Assembly (NCBI GenBank): GCA_017592665.1
Contig: JAGFNW010000028.1
Coordinates: 62,001-126,000, forward strand
Length of the DNA stretch: 64,000 nt
Source of the DNA: Streptosporangiaceae bacterium NEAU-GS5
Lineage (GTDB): Bacteria > Actinomycetota > Actinomycetes > Streptosporangiales > Streptosporangiaceae
Direction of reading: 5' to 3'
This document shows, in pieces, positions 32,932-41,243 of this stretch. Each line of letters starts with the position of its first letter. Position 1 is the stretch's first letter. A model generated the notes under the pieces. It had not been told where the DNA came from, ran no database searches, and worked only from the letters and a program-made list of their open reading frames with translations. Both the position numbers and the translations under genes were made by a program.

Positions 32932-32964
32932 AAGCCGGGCAGGACTGGGAGTCCTGCCCGGCTT
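32932..32964. terminator. Bidirectional terminator hairpin (15-bp stem)
   Basis: AAGCCGGGCAGGACT (32932-32946), a GGG loop, and AGTCCTGCCCGGCTT (32950-32964) form a perfect 15-bp stem. It lies between the convergent ku and small secreted protein genes and could end transcription from both sides. Confidence 0.75.
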
Positions 32965-33035
32965 TCGGGTTTCACTGGCTGCGTTGTGGTGGCCTTAGTA
33001 AGGCGTTAACGAGCCAGGGTCGGCTTCTTGTGGGT

Positions 33036-33320
33036 TTACCAGACCTTGTGCAGGTTCCGAACGCAGCCGATCTCCTTGCGGACGAAGAAGGGAGAGTGCC
33101 GGAACTTGGTGACGGTCACCTTGTTCTTCTTGTGACCGAAACGAACTTGGTTGTTGTGCTGCATCCAGACGCAGCGCGGACCCCACCACTGCGGGCCGAA
33201 GCCGGTGGCGGAGGCGTTGGCGCTGGTCACCCCGCCGGCCACGGTGCCGATGGCCAGGAACCCGCCGGCCAGCGTGGAGGTGAGGGCGGTGGCCGTGAGC
33301 GCCTTCTTGAGACTGAACAT
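33036..33320 (-). CDS. Small secreted basic protein, 94 aa
   Basis: The protein starts MFSLKKALTATALTSTLAGG at ATG 33320, behind GAGGGGATG, and has a typical Sec signal peptide ending near ANASA (about 38). The mature part of about 56 residues is basic with two Cys (PRCVWMQ ... EIGCVRN) and many Lys/Arg/Phe. Its signal peptide resembles that of the other small protein at 33795-34040, so the two are probably paralogues. No known family was recognised; a host-defence-like or signalling role is speculative. Confidence 0.7.
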   Translation of the reverse strand: MFSLKKALTATALTSTLAGGFLAIGTVAGGVTSANASATGFGPQWWGPRCVWMQHNNQVRFGHKKNKVTVTKFRHSPFFVRKEIGCVRNLHKVW

Positions 33321-33794
33321 TGTTGTACATCCCCTCGACGGTTCTGTCGCATTTTCAGGCTTCAACCGCTTTCGCCGATCTCTGCCTTGGATGACTCTTA
33401 GCTACCAGAGTCTTCCTGGTTGTCATGATCTCCGACCATGCGTGCAGATAAACGGCACTCGGCAGGCTTTTGCCGTCCAATGACATCGGGATTACACAAC
33501 ACACCGCTAAATCGCCATATAGGGCGATTTAGCGGTGTGGTGCAGCGATTAGCTGCGTGCGACTAGAACCGTTTGAGCGAGCTAGTGCCGCGACCGACAA
33601 GATTTGCCCTGAAGGAGCGGTGTCCAGAGCGGTGCATCGCAAGGCGGAGGAGGGAGCCAGCCTGGTGGGCTGGTGACCGACGACAACGCGGCGAGGTGCC
33701 GCTCTGGGCGACGCGACAGGGCGAAGATTGGCGGAGGGGCACTAGGCACTAAGGGGCGCCCGCCGCGACTATGCCGCCGCGGGCGCACCCTCGT
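33321..33794. other. Non-coding stretch between two small secreted protein genes
   Basis: About 470 bases without a supported gene. Its main feature is the 17-bp perfect hairpin at 33500-33539. The part next to 33320 should contain the promoter of the small secreted protein gene. Short open frames here (for example around 33582-33788) lack a plausible start site and codon pattern. Confidence 0.6.
33500..33539. terminator. Perfect 17-bp inverted repeat
   Basis: CACACCGCTAAATCGCC (33500-33516), a six-base loop ATATAG, and its exact complement (33523-33539) form a long stem. It lies downstream of the 33795-34040 gene and upstream of the 33036-33320 gene, both on the minus strand, so it may separate their transcripts or act as an operator. 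No T-run follows. Confidence 0.6.
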
Positions 33795-34040
33795 TTACCA
33801 CCACCAGCGGCTGCAGCGCCGGTGGCACCAGGCGCTCCGCCAGCTCGGGTACCACTTGTGGCACCAACGGCGGCCTCCCCACCAGCCGCCGTGGCCACCC
33901 CACGTGGCGAAGCCGGGGGCCGTGACGGCCGGAGCCGTAACGGTGGCGGCGGACGCGCTGGTGGCGGCCAGGACGACCGTGCCGGTGGCGAGAGCGGCGC
34001 TCATTGCAGTGGCCGCGAGCGCGGTCCTAAGACTGGACAA
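33795..34040 (-). CDS. Small secreted Trp/Arg/Cys-rich protein, 81 aa
   Basis: A TTG start at 34040 has an AAAGGAGG ribosome-binding site at ideal spacing. The N-terminus LSSLRTALAATAMSAALATG is a signal peptide, cleaved near ATSASA. The mature peptide of about 50 residues is rich in Gly/Trp/Arg/His with three Cys (GRRWCHKWYPSW, SAWCHRRC) and ends in SRWWW. The signal peptide resembles that of the 33036-33320 gene. Trp/Arg-rich cationic composition recalls antimicrobial peptides, but no family is recognised. The region just upstream is unusually AT-rich. Confidence 0.65.
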   Translation of the reverse strand: MSSLRTALAATAMSAALATGTVVLAATSASAATVTAPAVTAPGFATWGGHGGWWGGRRWCHKWYPSWRSAWCHRRCSRWWW

Positions 34041-34232
34041 GATGTCCTCCTTTGAGCGGTTTGTTCCAATGAGGAATATGACCGCAATTCGTGCCAAATC
34101 ACCCACTCAGAGTCGATTTTATGCTGTGTTTATATGTTTGTGTATCTTCGTGTCGATTTATTGCGGTTTGGGGGTAGTGTCCGGTGATATATCTGGTTAC
34201 CGTTGGGGAAAGCAACCGGAAAGGGAGGGTAA
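34041..34232. promoter_or_regulatory. AT-rich divergent promoter region
   Basis: This 192-base spacer separates the Trp-rich peptide gene and the hydrolase gene. It has clearly lower GC than its surroundings, including TTTTATGCTGTGTTTATATG-type stretches, which could favour promoter melting or binding of an AT-preferring nucleoid protein such as Lsr2. No exact promoter boxes could be fixed. Confidence 0.5.
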
Positions 34233-35159
34233 ATGGAGCGTCCTATCGATCACTGGCCAGGCCGTCTGATCGGCCCGGTGCACGTGCGCTCGACCCCCGG
34301 AAACGCCGCTGAGCAAGCCGTTTTCGTGCACGGCCTGGCGGGCTCGGCGACCAACTGGACCGATCTGATGGGCCTGCTCCAGGACGAGGTGACCGGCCAC
34401 GCCCTCGACCTGCCTGGCGCCGGATACTCCCCGGCACCGGATGACGGCGACTACTCCATCGACGGCCACGTCCGGGCCGTGGTCGGGCTGATCGAGCGGA
34501 TCGGCGCCCCTGTCCACCTGTTCGGCAACTCGCTCGGCGGCGCCGTCTCGGTCCGCCTGGCCGCCACCCGCCCCGAGCTGGTGCGCACCCTCACGCTCGT
34601 CTCGCCCGCGCTGCCCGACCTGCTTCCCCGCTACGGACCGGCCCGCGTCGCGGTGTCGGCCACACCCGGCCTCGGCGACTGGGCCGTCAAGCGGTTCGGC
34701 GCCGTCTCCCCGGAGCGCCGCCTCCGGGCCACCATGAGCGTCTGTTACGCCGACGCCGACCGGGTCCACCCCGATCGGCTGCGGGACGCCATAGAAGAGC
34801 TGCGCCGGCGTGACGCCCTGCCGTACGCCGGGATGGCCCTGCTGAAGTCGGCGCGCGGCATCGTCCGCGAATACTTCACCGGCCGCCTCTGGCGTGACGT
34901 CGACGCGGTGACGGCGCCGACGCTGGTCATCCACGGACGGCGGGACAAGATCGTGCACCGGCGGATGGCCATACCGGCCGGCCGCAGGTTCCGCGACGTA
35001 CGCCTGGTCACGCTGGCCGACGCGGGCCACGTGGCGCAGATGGAGGTGCCCGAAGCGGTGGCACGGGAGGCCCGCCGGCTCATCCTCGACGCGCGACTCT
35101 CCGAACCCCGCGTTTCGTCTGCCGGATTGGGGAATGCGGGGACCCCGCGGCTAGGTTGA
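34233..35159 (+). CDS. Alpha/beta hydrolase (LipV-like position)
   Basis: A 308-residue hydrolase with VFVHGLAGSATNW (oxyanion), the nucleophile elbow LFGNSLGGAVS, Asp in VIHGRRDKIV and His in DAGHVAQME. ATG 34233 follows AAGGGAGGG. In mycobacteria a LipV-type hydrolase lies in the same syntenic block (Rv3203). The substrate is unknown. It is divergent from the Trp-rich small protein gene across a 192-base AT-rich promoter region. Confidence 0.87.
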   Translation: MERPIDHWPGRLIGPVHVRSTPGNAAEQAVFVHGLAGSATNWTDLMGLLQDEVTGHALDLPGAGYSPAPDDGDYSIDGHVRAVVGLIERIGAPVHLFGNSLGGAVSVRLAATRPELVRTLTLVSPALPDLLPRYGPARVAVSATPGLGDWAVKRFGAVSPERRLRATMSVCYADADRVHPDRLRDAIEELRRRDALPYAGMALLKSARGIVREYFTGRLWRDVDAVTAPTLVIHGRRDKIVHRRMAIPAGRRFRDVRLVTLADAGHVAQMEVPEAVAREARRLILDARLSEPRVSSAGLGNAGTPRLG

Positions 35160-35193
35160 GTGGTGGTAGCCGTACAGAGACTGGAGCAGAACC

Positions 35194-36375
35194 GTGTCGT
35201 TGCCACCCTTGGTAGAGCCGGCCGCCGAGCTGACCGTCGACGAGGTGCGCCGCTACTCGCGACATCTGATCATCCCTGACGTGGGAATGGCCGGGCAGAA
35301 ACGACTGAAGAACGCCAAGGTCCTGTGTGTCGGCGCCGGTGGGCTCGGGTCGCCCGCTCTCATGTATCTGGCCGCGGCGGGGGTGGGCACGCTCGGCATC
35401 GTCGATTTCGACATCGTCGACGAGTCCAACCTGCAGCGTCAGATCATCCACGGCCAGTCGGACGTGGGCCGCCTCAAGGCCGAGTCGGCCGCGGCGAGCG
35501 TGCGCGAGATCAATCCCCGCGTCGACGTGGTGATCCACAACGTGGCGCTCACCACCGACAACGTGATGGACATCTTCGCGGGCTACGACCTCATCGTCGA
35601 CGGCACCGACAATTTCGCCACCCGTTACATGGTCAACGACGCGGCGGTGCTGCTCGGCAAGCCCTATGTGTGGGGCTCGATCTACCGGTTCGACGGCCAA
35701 GCCAGCGTCTTCTGGGCCGAGCACGGGCCGTGCTACCGCTGCCTCTACCCGGAGCCCCCACCTCCCGGCATGGTGCCGTCGTGCGCCGAGGGCGGCGTGC
35801 TCGGCGTGCTCTGCGCGTCGATCGGGTCCATCCAGGTCAACGAGGCCATCAAGGTCATCACGGGCATAGGCGACCCGCTGGTCGGGCGTCTGATGATCTA
35901 CGACGCGCTCGAGATGAAGTATCGCGACGTGAAGGTGCGCAAGGATCCCGAGTGCGTCCTCTGCGGCAAGAACCCGACCGTCACCCAGCTGCTCGACGAC
36001 TACGAGGCCTTCTGCGGCACGATCTCCGACGAGGCGGCGCAGGCGGCGAGCGGCTCGACCATCACGGCCGCCGAGCTGAAGCAGATGCAGGACCGCGGCG
36101 ACAACATCTACCTGATCGACGTCCGCGAGCCCAACGAGTACGAGATCGTCAGCATCCCTGGCGCCGTGCTGATCCCCAAGGGCGAGTTCCTGAACGGCGC
36201 GGCGCTGTCGGGCATGCCCCAGGACAAGCGGATCGTGCTGCACTGCAAGTCCGGCGCCCGGTCGGCCGAGGTGCTGGCCGTGCTGAAGAACGCGGGCTTC
36301 TCCGATGCCGTGCACGTGGGCGGCGGCGTGCTCAGCTGGATCAAGACGGTCGACCCCTCGCTGCCGACATACTGA
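35194..36375 (+). CDS. moeZ: MoeZ/MoeB-type sulfur-carrier adenylyltransferase/sulfurtransferase
   Basis: A 393-residue two-domain protein. The N-terminal ThiF/E1-like adenylyltransferase has the nucleotide loop GAGGLGSPALMYLAAAGVG (about 48-66), zinc-binding CxxC pairs (CYRCLYP and CVLCGKN), and Arg/Asp residues of the ATP site. The C-terminal rhodanese domain (about 295-390) carries the active Cys in LHCKSGARSAEVL. MoeZ activates and sulfurates ubiquitin-like carriers for molybdopterin, cysteine or thiotemplate pathways. It corresponds to Rv3206c in the conserved block. GTG 35194 is the start. Confidence 0.94.
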   Translation: MSLPPLVEPAAELTVDEVRRYSRHLIIPDVGMAGQKRLKNAKVLCVGAGGLGSPALMYLAAAGVGTLGIVDFDIVDESNLQRQIIHGQSDVGRLKAESAAASVREINPRVDVVIHNVALTTDNVMDIFAGYDLIVDGTDNFATRYMVNDAAVLLGKPYVWGSIYRFDGQASVFWAEHGPCYRCLYPEPPPPGMVPSCAEGGVLGVLCASIGSIQVNEAIKVITGIGDPLVGRLMIYDALEMKYRDVKVRKDPECVLCGKNPTVTQLLDDYEAFCGTISDEAAQAASGSTITAAELKQMQDRGDNIYLIDVREPNEYEIVSIPGAVLIPKGEFLNGAALSGMPQDKRIVLHCKSGARSAEVLAVLKNAGFSDAVHVGGGVLSWIKTVDPSLPTY

Positions 36376-36426
36376 TTTAGCTCTAGATCATCAAGATCAC
36401 CCCCAAACGCCGATAAGGTCGGAGGG

Positions 36427-37155
36427 GTGGAAGAGGAAGGTGAGCGGCGGGCGTGGCCGGCCTTGGTCGTCACGTCCGCTCTCGCGTTCACCTGCGGGCT
36501 CATCGCTCTTGCCGCGGCCGTCGCCGCGGGCGCCGAGCTGACCCGCGGGCCGAGCGGCGCCGAGCTGCGGCAGGCCGCCGCCACCGAGGTCGCCCAGCGC
36601 TGGCAGACCTGGCCCGCCGGAAAGATCTTCCCGGAGACCATCGGCTACAAGGGCGAGCAGGGCGGCAGTGAGCGCGCCCGCCGCGTGGGGATCTCCAGCC
36701 GGATCGACTGCGCCGCGGCCGTCGACGCGCCGCTCCGCGCGGCCGTGCGGGCCGCCGGGTGCCTGGCCATCATCCGCGCCACCTATCTCGACGAACTGCA
36801 GGGCATCGTCGTGACGCTCGGCGTGGCCGCCTTCCCCGACCCCGCCGCGGCCGCGACCGCCAAGGCCGTCTTCCCCCAGGCCGGCAAGGCCTCGCCCGGG
36901 CTTCGCGCGCTCGCCTTCACCGGCACCGTCTCCGACCACTTCACCGCGGCCGTACGGCAGGCCGGCACGATCCGGCAGGCCGGGCCGTACGTGGTGATGA
37001 CCACGGCGGGCCAGGTCGACGGGCGGCCGGCACGGGCCATCGCGCGGCAGCGGCCCACCCTGTTCACCTTCACCGCCGATCTCGCCGACAGCGTCGCCAT
37101 GACGCTGGCCACCCCCGCCACTCCTGACTGCGCGGGCGAGGGGTGGACGTGCTGA
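36427..37155 (+). CDS. Membrane-anchored protein of S8-protease module 1
   Basis: A 242-residue protein with one N-terminal membrane helix (ALVVTSALAFTCGLIALAAAVA) and an extracytoplasmic domain: VAQRWQTWPAGKIFPE, RRVGISSRIDC, VDAPLRAAVRAAGCLAIIRATYLDE and a TPDCAGEGWTC end. Its domain is paralogous to the protein at 38367-39206. No known family was recognised. Its stop overlaps the following S8 peptidase start by 7 nt (GTGCTGA), so the two are co-translated and probably interact. GTG 36427 is the start. Confidence 0.8.
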   Translation: MEEEGERRAWPALVVTSALAFTCGLIALAAAVAAGAELTRGPSGAELRQAAATEVAQRWQTWPAGKIFPETIGYKGEQGGSERARRVGISSRIDCAAAVDAPLRAAVRAAGCLAIIRATYLDELQGIVVTLGVAAFPDPAAAATAKAVFPQAGKASPGLRALAFTGTVSDHFTAAVRQAGTIRQAGPYVVMTTAGQVDGRPARAIARQRPTLFTFTADLADSVAMTLATPATPDCAGEGWTC

Positions 37156-38357
37156 GGCTCCCGGCCGCGCTGCTCGCGCTCACCGCCTTCCTCGCCGCCT
37201 TCGTCAGCACGGCTCTGGCCGACGACGTGCGCGGCAGCCAGGAGCGCGTGCTGCACACGCTCGACGTGAACGACGCCTGGCAGATCACCAAAGGCACAGG
37301 GATCACCGTCGCCGTGCTCGACTCGGGTGTCGACGGCCGGCACATGGATCTCGCCGGATCCGTGACCGCAGGCAAGGACTTCACCGCCGGCGCCAATCCG
37401 CCGGGCACCGCGCCGGTCCGGTTGCACGGCACCTACATGGCCTCGCTGATCGCGGGGCACGGCCACGGGCCGGGCGGGCAGGACGGCGTGGTCGGCGTCG
37501 CGCCGCAGGCGAGGATCCTGTCGGTCCGGGTGATCCTGGAGGACGAGGAGCCGGGCTTCCACGAGTTCAACTCCGACGCCCGATATGAGGATGTGGTGGC
37601 CCGCGGCATCCGCTACGCGGTCGACCACGGCGCCGACGTGATCAACCTGTCGATCTCCAAGGATCTGCCGACCGAGGCCGAGCGTGACGCGATTCGCTAC
37701 GCGATCGGCAAGGGCGTCGTGCTGGTCGCGGCGGCCGGAAACGACGGCGACGGCAAGTCCACCGCTCCCTACTCCTATCCGGCGGCCTTCCCGGGCGTCA
37801 TCTCGGTGGCCGCGGCGACGAGCGGCATGCGGCGGGCCTCGTTCTCCAACCGCAACTCCTCGGTCATGGTGGCCGCGCCGGGGGTGGATGTGCTCGGGGC
37901 CGGTCCCAACAACGAATACTGGGTCGGCCGCGGCACCTCCCAGGCCACCGCCCTGGTGTCGGGCGTGGTGGCGCTCATCAAAGCCCGTTATCCGAAGATG
38001 TCGCCCGCGCTGGTGGCCCAGGCCTTGAGCGCCTCCGGGCAGGGGGCGTACAACATGGGGACCGGCTTCGGGGTCATCAACGCCTATCGAGCGCTGAACG
38101 AGGCGGCCCGGCTGTCCCGGCATCGCGCCGTCGCGTCCGGTCCGGGCGTCCAGGATCCCAAGCGCCGGCTCGCGAAGGCGGGAGCGGTCCACAGAGTGCC
38201 GATCATCCGGCGCGACCACCGGGCCATCGCCGTTTTCGGGGCGATCGCGCTCGGCGGCCTGCTCGCCGCGGGCGCGGCCGTGGCTGCGATGATCGTCCTC
38301 ATACGACGCTCCAGAAGACCTGGCTTCCGTCCGTTGGAGTTGGTCACAAAGGGGTAA
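37149..38357 (+). CDS. S8 serine peptidase, mycosin-like, catalytically intact
   Basis: A 402-residue subtilisin-family protease with a signal peptide (LRLPAALLALTAFLAAFVS), a catalytic domain and a C-terminal membrane helix (AVFGAIALGGLLAAGAAVAA), the MycP/mycosin layout. The triad is complete: Asp in VAVLDSGVDG, His in RLHGTYMASLIAG, Ser in GRGTSQATALVSG, plus oxyanion Asn in AAAGNDG. GTG 37149, behind GAGGGG at 37138-37143, is preferred to GTG 37143. Mycosins normally accompany type VII secretion, but no ESX genes are present here. It is encoded with the membrane protein upstream. Confidence 0.9.
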   Translation: MLRLPAALLALTAFLAAFVSTALADDVRGSQERVLHTLDVNDAWQITKGTGITVAVLDSGVDGRHMDLAGSVTAGKDFTAGANPPGTAPVRLHGTYMASLIAGHGHGPGGQDGVVGVAPQARILSVRVILEDEEPGFHEFNSDARYEDVVARGIRYAVDHGADVINLSISKDLPTEAERDAIRYAIGKGVVLVAAAGNDGDGKSTAPYSYPAAFPGVISVAAATSGMRRASFSNRNSSVMVAAPGVDVLGAGPNNEYWVGRGTSQATALVSGVVALIKARYPKMSPALVAQALSASGQGAYNMGTGFGVINAYRALNEAARLSRHRAVASGPGVQDPKRRLAKAGAVHRVPIIRRDHRAIAVFGAIALGGLLAAGAAVAAMIVLIRRSRRPGFRPLELVTKG

Positions 38358-38366
38358 CATCATGGT

Positions 38367-39206
38367 ATGCCGCCCGAGTCGCGCCGTTCGCCCGTTAGTC
38401 GTGCGCGCGCGCGTCCCTGGCCGGCTTCCCGTGGGCGCGCCGCCGCGGCCAAGGCGGCCCGCGAGCGGGCTGAGCTGGAACGCGGCATCCGTTACCGCTC
38501 GATCCTGATGATCCTGGTGGGCGCCGTGCTGGCGGTCGGCGCCGTCAACGTCCTGCTCGGCACGCTCGGCCTGGTGCAGGAGACGAGGTCGCGCCCGCTC
38601 ACCGTCGAGGAGCGCGACCGGTATGTGCAGGAGGACGTGGCCCGCCGGTGGCACGCCTGGCCGATCGGCATGGTCTTTCCTGAAGAGCTGGAATACACCG
38701 GTTTGGGGCGCACCCAGCTGTTCGCGCGACGGGTCGGCATCGCGCCCGAAGCCCCGTGCACGGCCGTGGTCGACGCTCCGGTGGCGTCCGTTCTGAAGGA
38801 GACCGGCTGCCTGACCATGCTCCGGGCCACCTATGTGGATCAGACCTCGACCTTCGCCATCACGGTCGGCGTGGCCGTGCTGCCCGACGAGGAGACGCGG
38901 GTGGCCGCCTCGGCGCGGCTGCCGGTCGACGATCGGGTGGGGGTCCGTCCCGTGGCGTTCCCCGGCACGGTGACCGACCGGTTCGGCGCGGCGCAACGGC
39001 AGCGCACCGGCTGGGTGGGCGCCGGGCCGTACATCGTCTTTTCCAGCGTCGGCTACACCGACGGCCGGACCAGGGAGTCGGTGCCGCCGGAGGAGCTGCT
39101 GAACGCCGAGCTGTGGCCGACCGCGCAGGCCATCGCCGGGCGGATCGCCCGGTTCCTGGCAGAACCCCCCGACGTCCCTCGTTGCACCCAGGGGAACGTG
39201 TGCTGA
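38367..39206 (+). CDS. Membrane-anchored protein of S8-protease module 2
   Basis: A 279-residue paralogue of the protein at 36427-37155, with a basic cytosolic N-terminus, one membrane helix (ILMILVGAVLAVGAVNVLL) and an extracytoplasmic domain (VARRWHAWPIGMVFPEELEY, RRVGIAPEAPC, VDAPVASVLKETGCLTMLRAT). The two conserved Cys align with those of the paralogue. It overlaps the following S8-like gene by 7 nt (GTGCTGA), the same junction as module 1. The duplication is therefore of the whole two-gene unit. Confidence 0.8.
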   Translation: MPPESRRSPVSRARARPWPASRGRAAAAKAARERAELERGIRYRSILMILVGAVLAVGAVNVLLGTLGLVQETRSRPLTVEERDRYVQEDVARRWHAWPIGMVFPEELEYTGLGRTQLFARRVGIAPEAPCTAVVDAPVASVLKETGCLTMLRATYVDQTSTFAITVGVAVLPDEETRVAASARLPVDDRVGVRPVAFPGTVTDRFGAAQRQRTGWVGAGPYIVFSSVGYTDGRTRESVPPEELLNAELWPTAQAIAGRIARFLAEPPDVPRCTQGNVC

Positions 39207-40369
39207 AGACCTTCTCGCTCTGTTTCGCGCTCGCCCTCGCCGCACTGCCCGCCGCGCCCGTTCAAGCCGCCCCCAAGCCCGACAAGGCTGGTCAGTCGGA
39301 TCAGTGGATCCTGACCGCCATCGACGTCGCGGAGGCCTGGAAGACCACCAAGGGCGCGGGCGTCACGGTCGCCCTGCTCGAAGGCCGGGTCGACGGCGCG
39401 GTTCCCGAGTTGAAGGGCCGCGTCGTCAGCGGGCCCGACCTGACGGGCCGGATCTTCGGGTCCGACCAGCCCTACGGCGCCGCCACCGCGCTGGCCTCGC
39501 TCATCGCCGGCACCGGCAAGAAGGGCGGGGTGCAGGGCGTGGCCCCCGAGGCGCAGGTGATGTCGATCGCCGTCTCGCAGCCCGCGGTCGAGGGCTCGTT
39601 CGTCGATCCGCAGGCCGAGCCGGACGCCCCGGCCGACAGCCCGCTGGCCCGCGGCATCCGCTACGCCGCCAACCACGGCGCGGCCGTCATCGTGATCCCC
39701 TCCTGGGGGTACGGCGTCGAGCGGCTGGATCGTGACGCCGTGGCGTACGCGCTGGCGAGAGGCTCGGTCGTGATCGCGGGGGTGGGCAACGACGGCGGCA
39801 CCCCCTACAGCCAGGAGAGCGGCACGTCGTTCTGGCAGTTCCCGGCCGGATATCCCGGTGTCATCGGGGTTGCCGCGTCCGACAAGCAGGGCGCGCACGC
39901 GCCGTTCAGCAGCGACAATCTGTCCGTCCTGGTGGCGGCGCCGGGCGTCGACCTGCCGGTGGTGCAGGCCGGCGGCAAGCGCGCCAAGGGCTCGGGGAGC
40001 GAGGGCTCGGCGGCCCTGGTCGCCGGCGTCGCCGCGCTCGTGAAGGCCAAGTATCCCGAGCTCAAGCCCGAGTTCGTGGCCCGCGCGCTGGCCGAGACGG
40101 CGCGCCCGCACCCGCCCGCCGGCTACGACGACAAGGTCGGCTTCGGCGTGGTCGACGCGAGCGCCGCGCTCACCAGGGCCGGTCAGCTGGGCGGCTACCA
40201 GCGCGCGATCGTCGGCGACGACGACCTCCACTTCGGGCACGGCATGCTGTCGAAAGGACCCGAGCCGCCCGGGCCGGATCCGATTAGGCTGTGGGTCTAC
40301 GGCGCCGGCGTGCTGATCGGCATCGCGGCCTTCTCGGGCGCCGTGGTGATCCTCGCGAAACGCCGGTGA
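39200..40369 (+). CDS. S8 pseudopeptidase, mycosin-like, catalytic triad lost
   Basis: A 389-residue paralogue of the S8 protease at 37149-38357 with signal peptide, peptidase fold and C-terminal membrane helix. The triad is replaced: Asp to Glu (VALLEGRVDG versus VAVLDSGVDG), His to Tyr (PYGAATALASLIAG versus LHGTYMASLIAG), and Ser to Glu (GSGSEGSAALVAG versus GRGTSQATALVSG). The oxyanion Asn remains (GVGNDG). The fold residues are kept and the frame is open, so it looks like a maintained non-catalytic partner rather than a dying gene. GTG 39200 follows AGGGGAAC. Confidence 0.88.
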   Translation: MLKTFSLCFALALAALPAAPVQAAPKPDKAGQSDQWILTAIDVAEAWKTTKGAGVTVALLEGRVDGAVPELKGRVVSGPDLTGRIFGSDQPYGAATALASLIAGTGKKGGVQGVAPEAQVMSIAVSQPAVEGSFVDPQAEPDAPADSPLARGIRYAANHGAAVIVIPSWGYGVERLDRDAVAYALARGSVVIAGVGNDGGTPYSQESGTSFWQFPAGYPGVIGVAASDKQGAHAPFSSDNLSVLVAAPGVDLPVVQAGGKRAKGSGSEGSAALVAGVAALVKAKYPELKPEFVARALAETARPHPPAGYDDKVGFGVVDASAALTRAGQLGGYQRAIVGDDDLHFGHGMLSKGPEPPGPDPIRLWVYGAGVLIGIAAFSGAVVILAKRR

Positions 40370-40460
40370 TCACATGTTGGCTGCCGTTTGGGTGCTTTTC
40401 GGCTGCGGTCGTGCCGATAAACGCCGTTGAGAGCCTGGTGTCGGGCTAAGGTCTCCGCCC

Positions 40461-40826
40461 ATGGGCTATGAGCTGCGCGTCGAGCGGGAGCACCCGCTCG
40501 CCTACGCCGATCTCGAAGGCGTGCTCTCGGCCGGGTTCGAGCTGCGGGGCACGCGTGAATCCGCCGAGTTGCTGACGCGTCACGACGACGCGGCGCACCA
40601 GGTGGGTTTGTGGGCGGGCCGCCTGTCCGCCCAGCCGGGCTCCGACTGGCACGTCGCCCAGCTGGCGCGGTGCTGCGAGCTGCTCGGCGCCCGTCTCGTG
40701 GGCGAGGACGGCGAGTCGTACGAGATCCGCGACGGCATTCTCGAGCAGGTGAACGGGTCGGCGGTGTACGAGTTCGGGAAGCTGGAGGAGATCCTCGCCA
40801 TGGGTCCCGCCCAGTGGAGCGCATGA
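40461..40826 (+). CDS. Hypothetical protein, 121 aa
   Basis: A soluble alpha/beta protein (MGYELRVEREHPLAYADLEG, GSDWHVAQLARCCELLGARL, YEFGKLEEIL). No named family was recognised. Its TGA overlaps the ATG of the alkyltransferase-like gene by 4 nt, so the two are co-translated. Confidence 0.75.
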   Translation: MGYELRVEREHPLAYADLEGVLSAGFELRGTRESAELLTRHDDAAHQVGLWAGRLSAQPGSDWHVAQLARCCELLGARLVGEDGESYEIRDGILEQVNGSAVYEFGKLEEILAMGPAQWSA

Positions 40827-41191
40827 GCCCGAAGAGCAAGGGACGAGCGGTCGCGAAGCCCGAAACCGCGCAGGGCGGCGCCCGTGCGCGGCCCACCAGC
40901 TCGGAATATGCCGAGCGGGTATTGGGCGTCATCGAGTCGATCCCGTCCGGGCAGGTCATGTCGTACGGGGATGTCGCCGAATACCTCGGCGAGGGCGGAC
41001 CCCGGCAGGTCGGCAGGGTGATGTCGACCTGGGGCGGTGGAGTGCCCTGGTGGCGTGTTGTGCACGCAGATGGAACTCCTGCTCCGGGCCTGGAAAGCGA
41101 GTGTCTGGCCAGGTGGCGTGAGGAGGGGACGCCGATTCGCGGAGATCGTGCCGATATGCGTTTGGCCCGTTGGGACGGATCGGCCCTTTGA
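40823..41191 (+). CDS. Alkyltransferase-like (ATL) protein of the MGMT family
   Basis: A 122-residue MGMT-fold DNA-binding protein. The active-site Cys of true O6-methylguanine methyltransferases (PCHRV) is replaced: the site reads VPWWRVV. The Arg finger/helix-turn-helix SYGDVAEYLGEGGPRQVGRV is present. ATL proteins bind O6-alkylguanine and hand it to nucleotide excision repair. It matches Rv3204 by position in the conserved repair block. ATG 40823 overlaps the upstream gene (ATGA). Confidence 0.9.
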   Translation: MSPKSKGRAVAKPETAQGGARARPTSSEYAERVLGVIESIPSGQVMSYGDVAEYLGEGGPRQVGRVMSTWGGGVPWWRVVHADGTPAPGLESECLARWREEGTPIRGDRADMRLARWDGSAL

Positions 41192-41243
41192 CCGGCATTA
41201 CCATTTGGGGAACATCGGGTCTTCGAAGGGTGGTGCCCCGCTC

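Noticed and set aside
33582-33788. A 68-codon minus-strand open frame
   Set aside because: It starts inside the non-coding stretch next to the Trp-rich peptide gene without a ribosome-binding site or protein-like composition.
36783-39245. A minus-strand open frame of about 820 codons
   Set aside because: It is antisense to the two S8 modules, with no protein-like motifs or start site.
36427-40369. Type VII (ESX) secretion locus
   Set aside because: Mycosin-like proteases are present, but no EccB, EccC, EccD, EccE or WXG100 gene was found around them.
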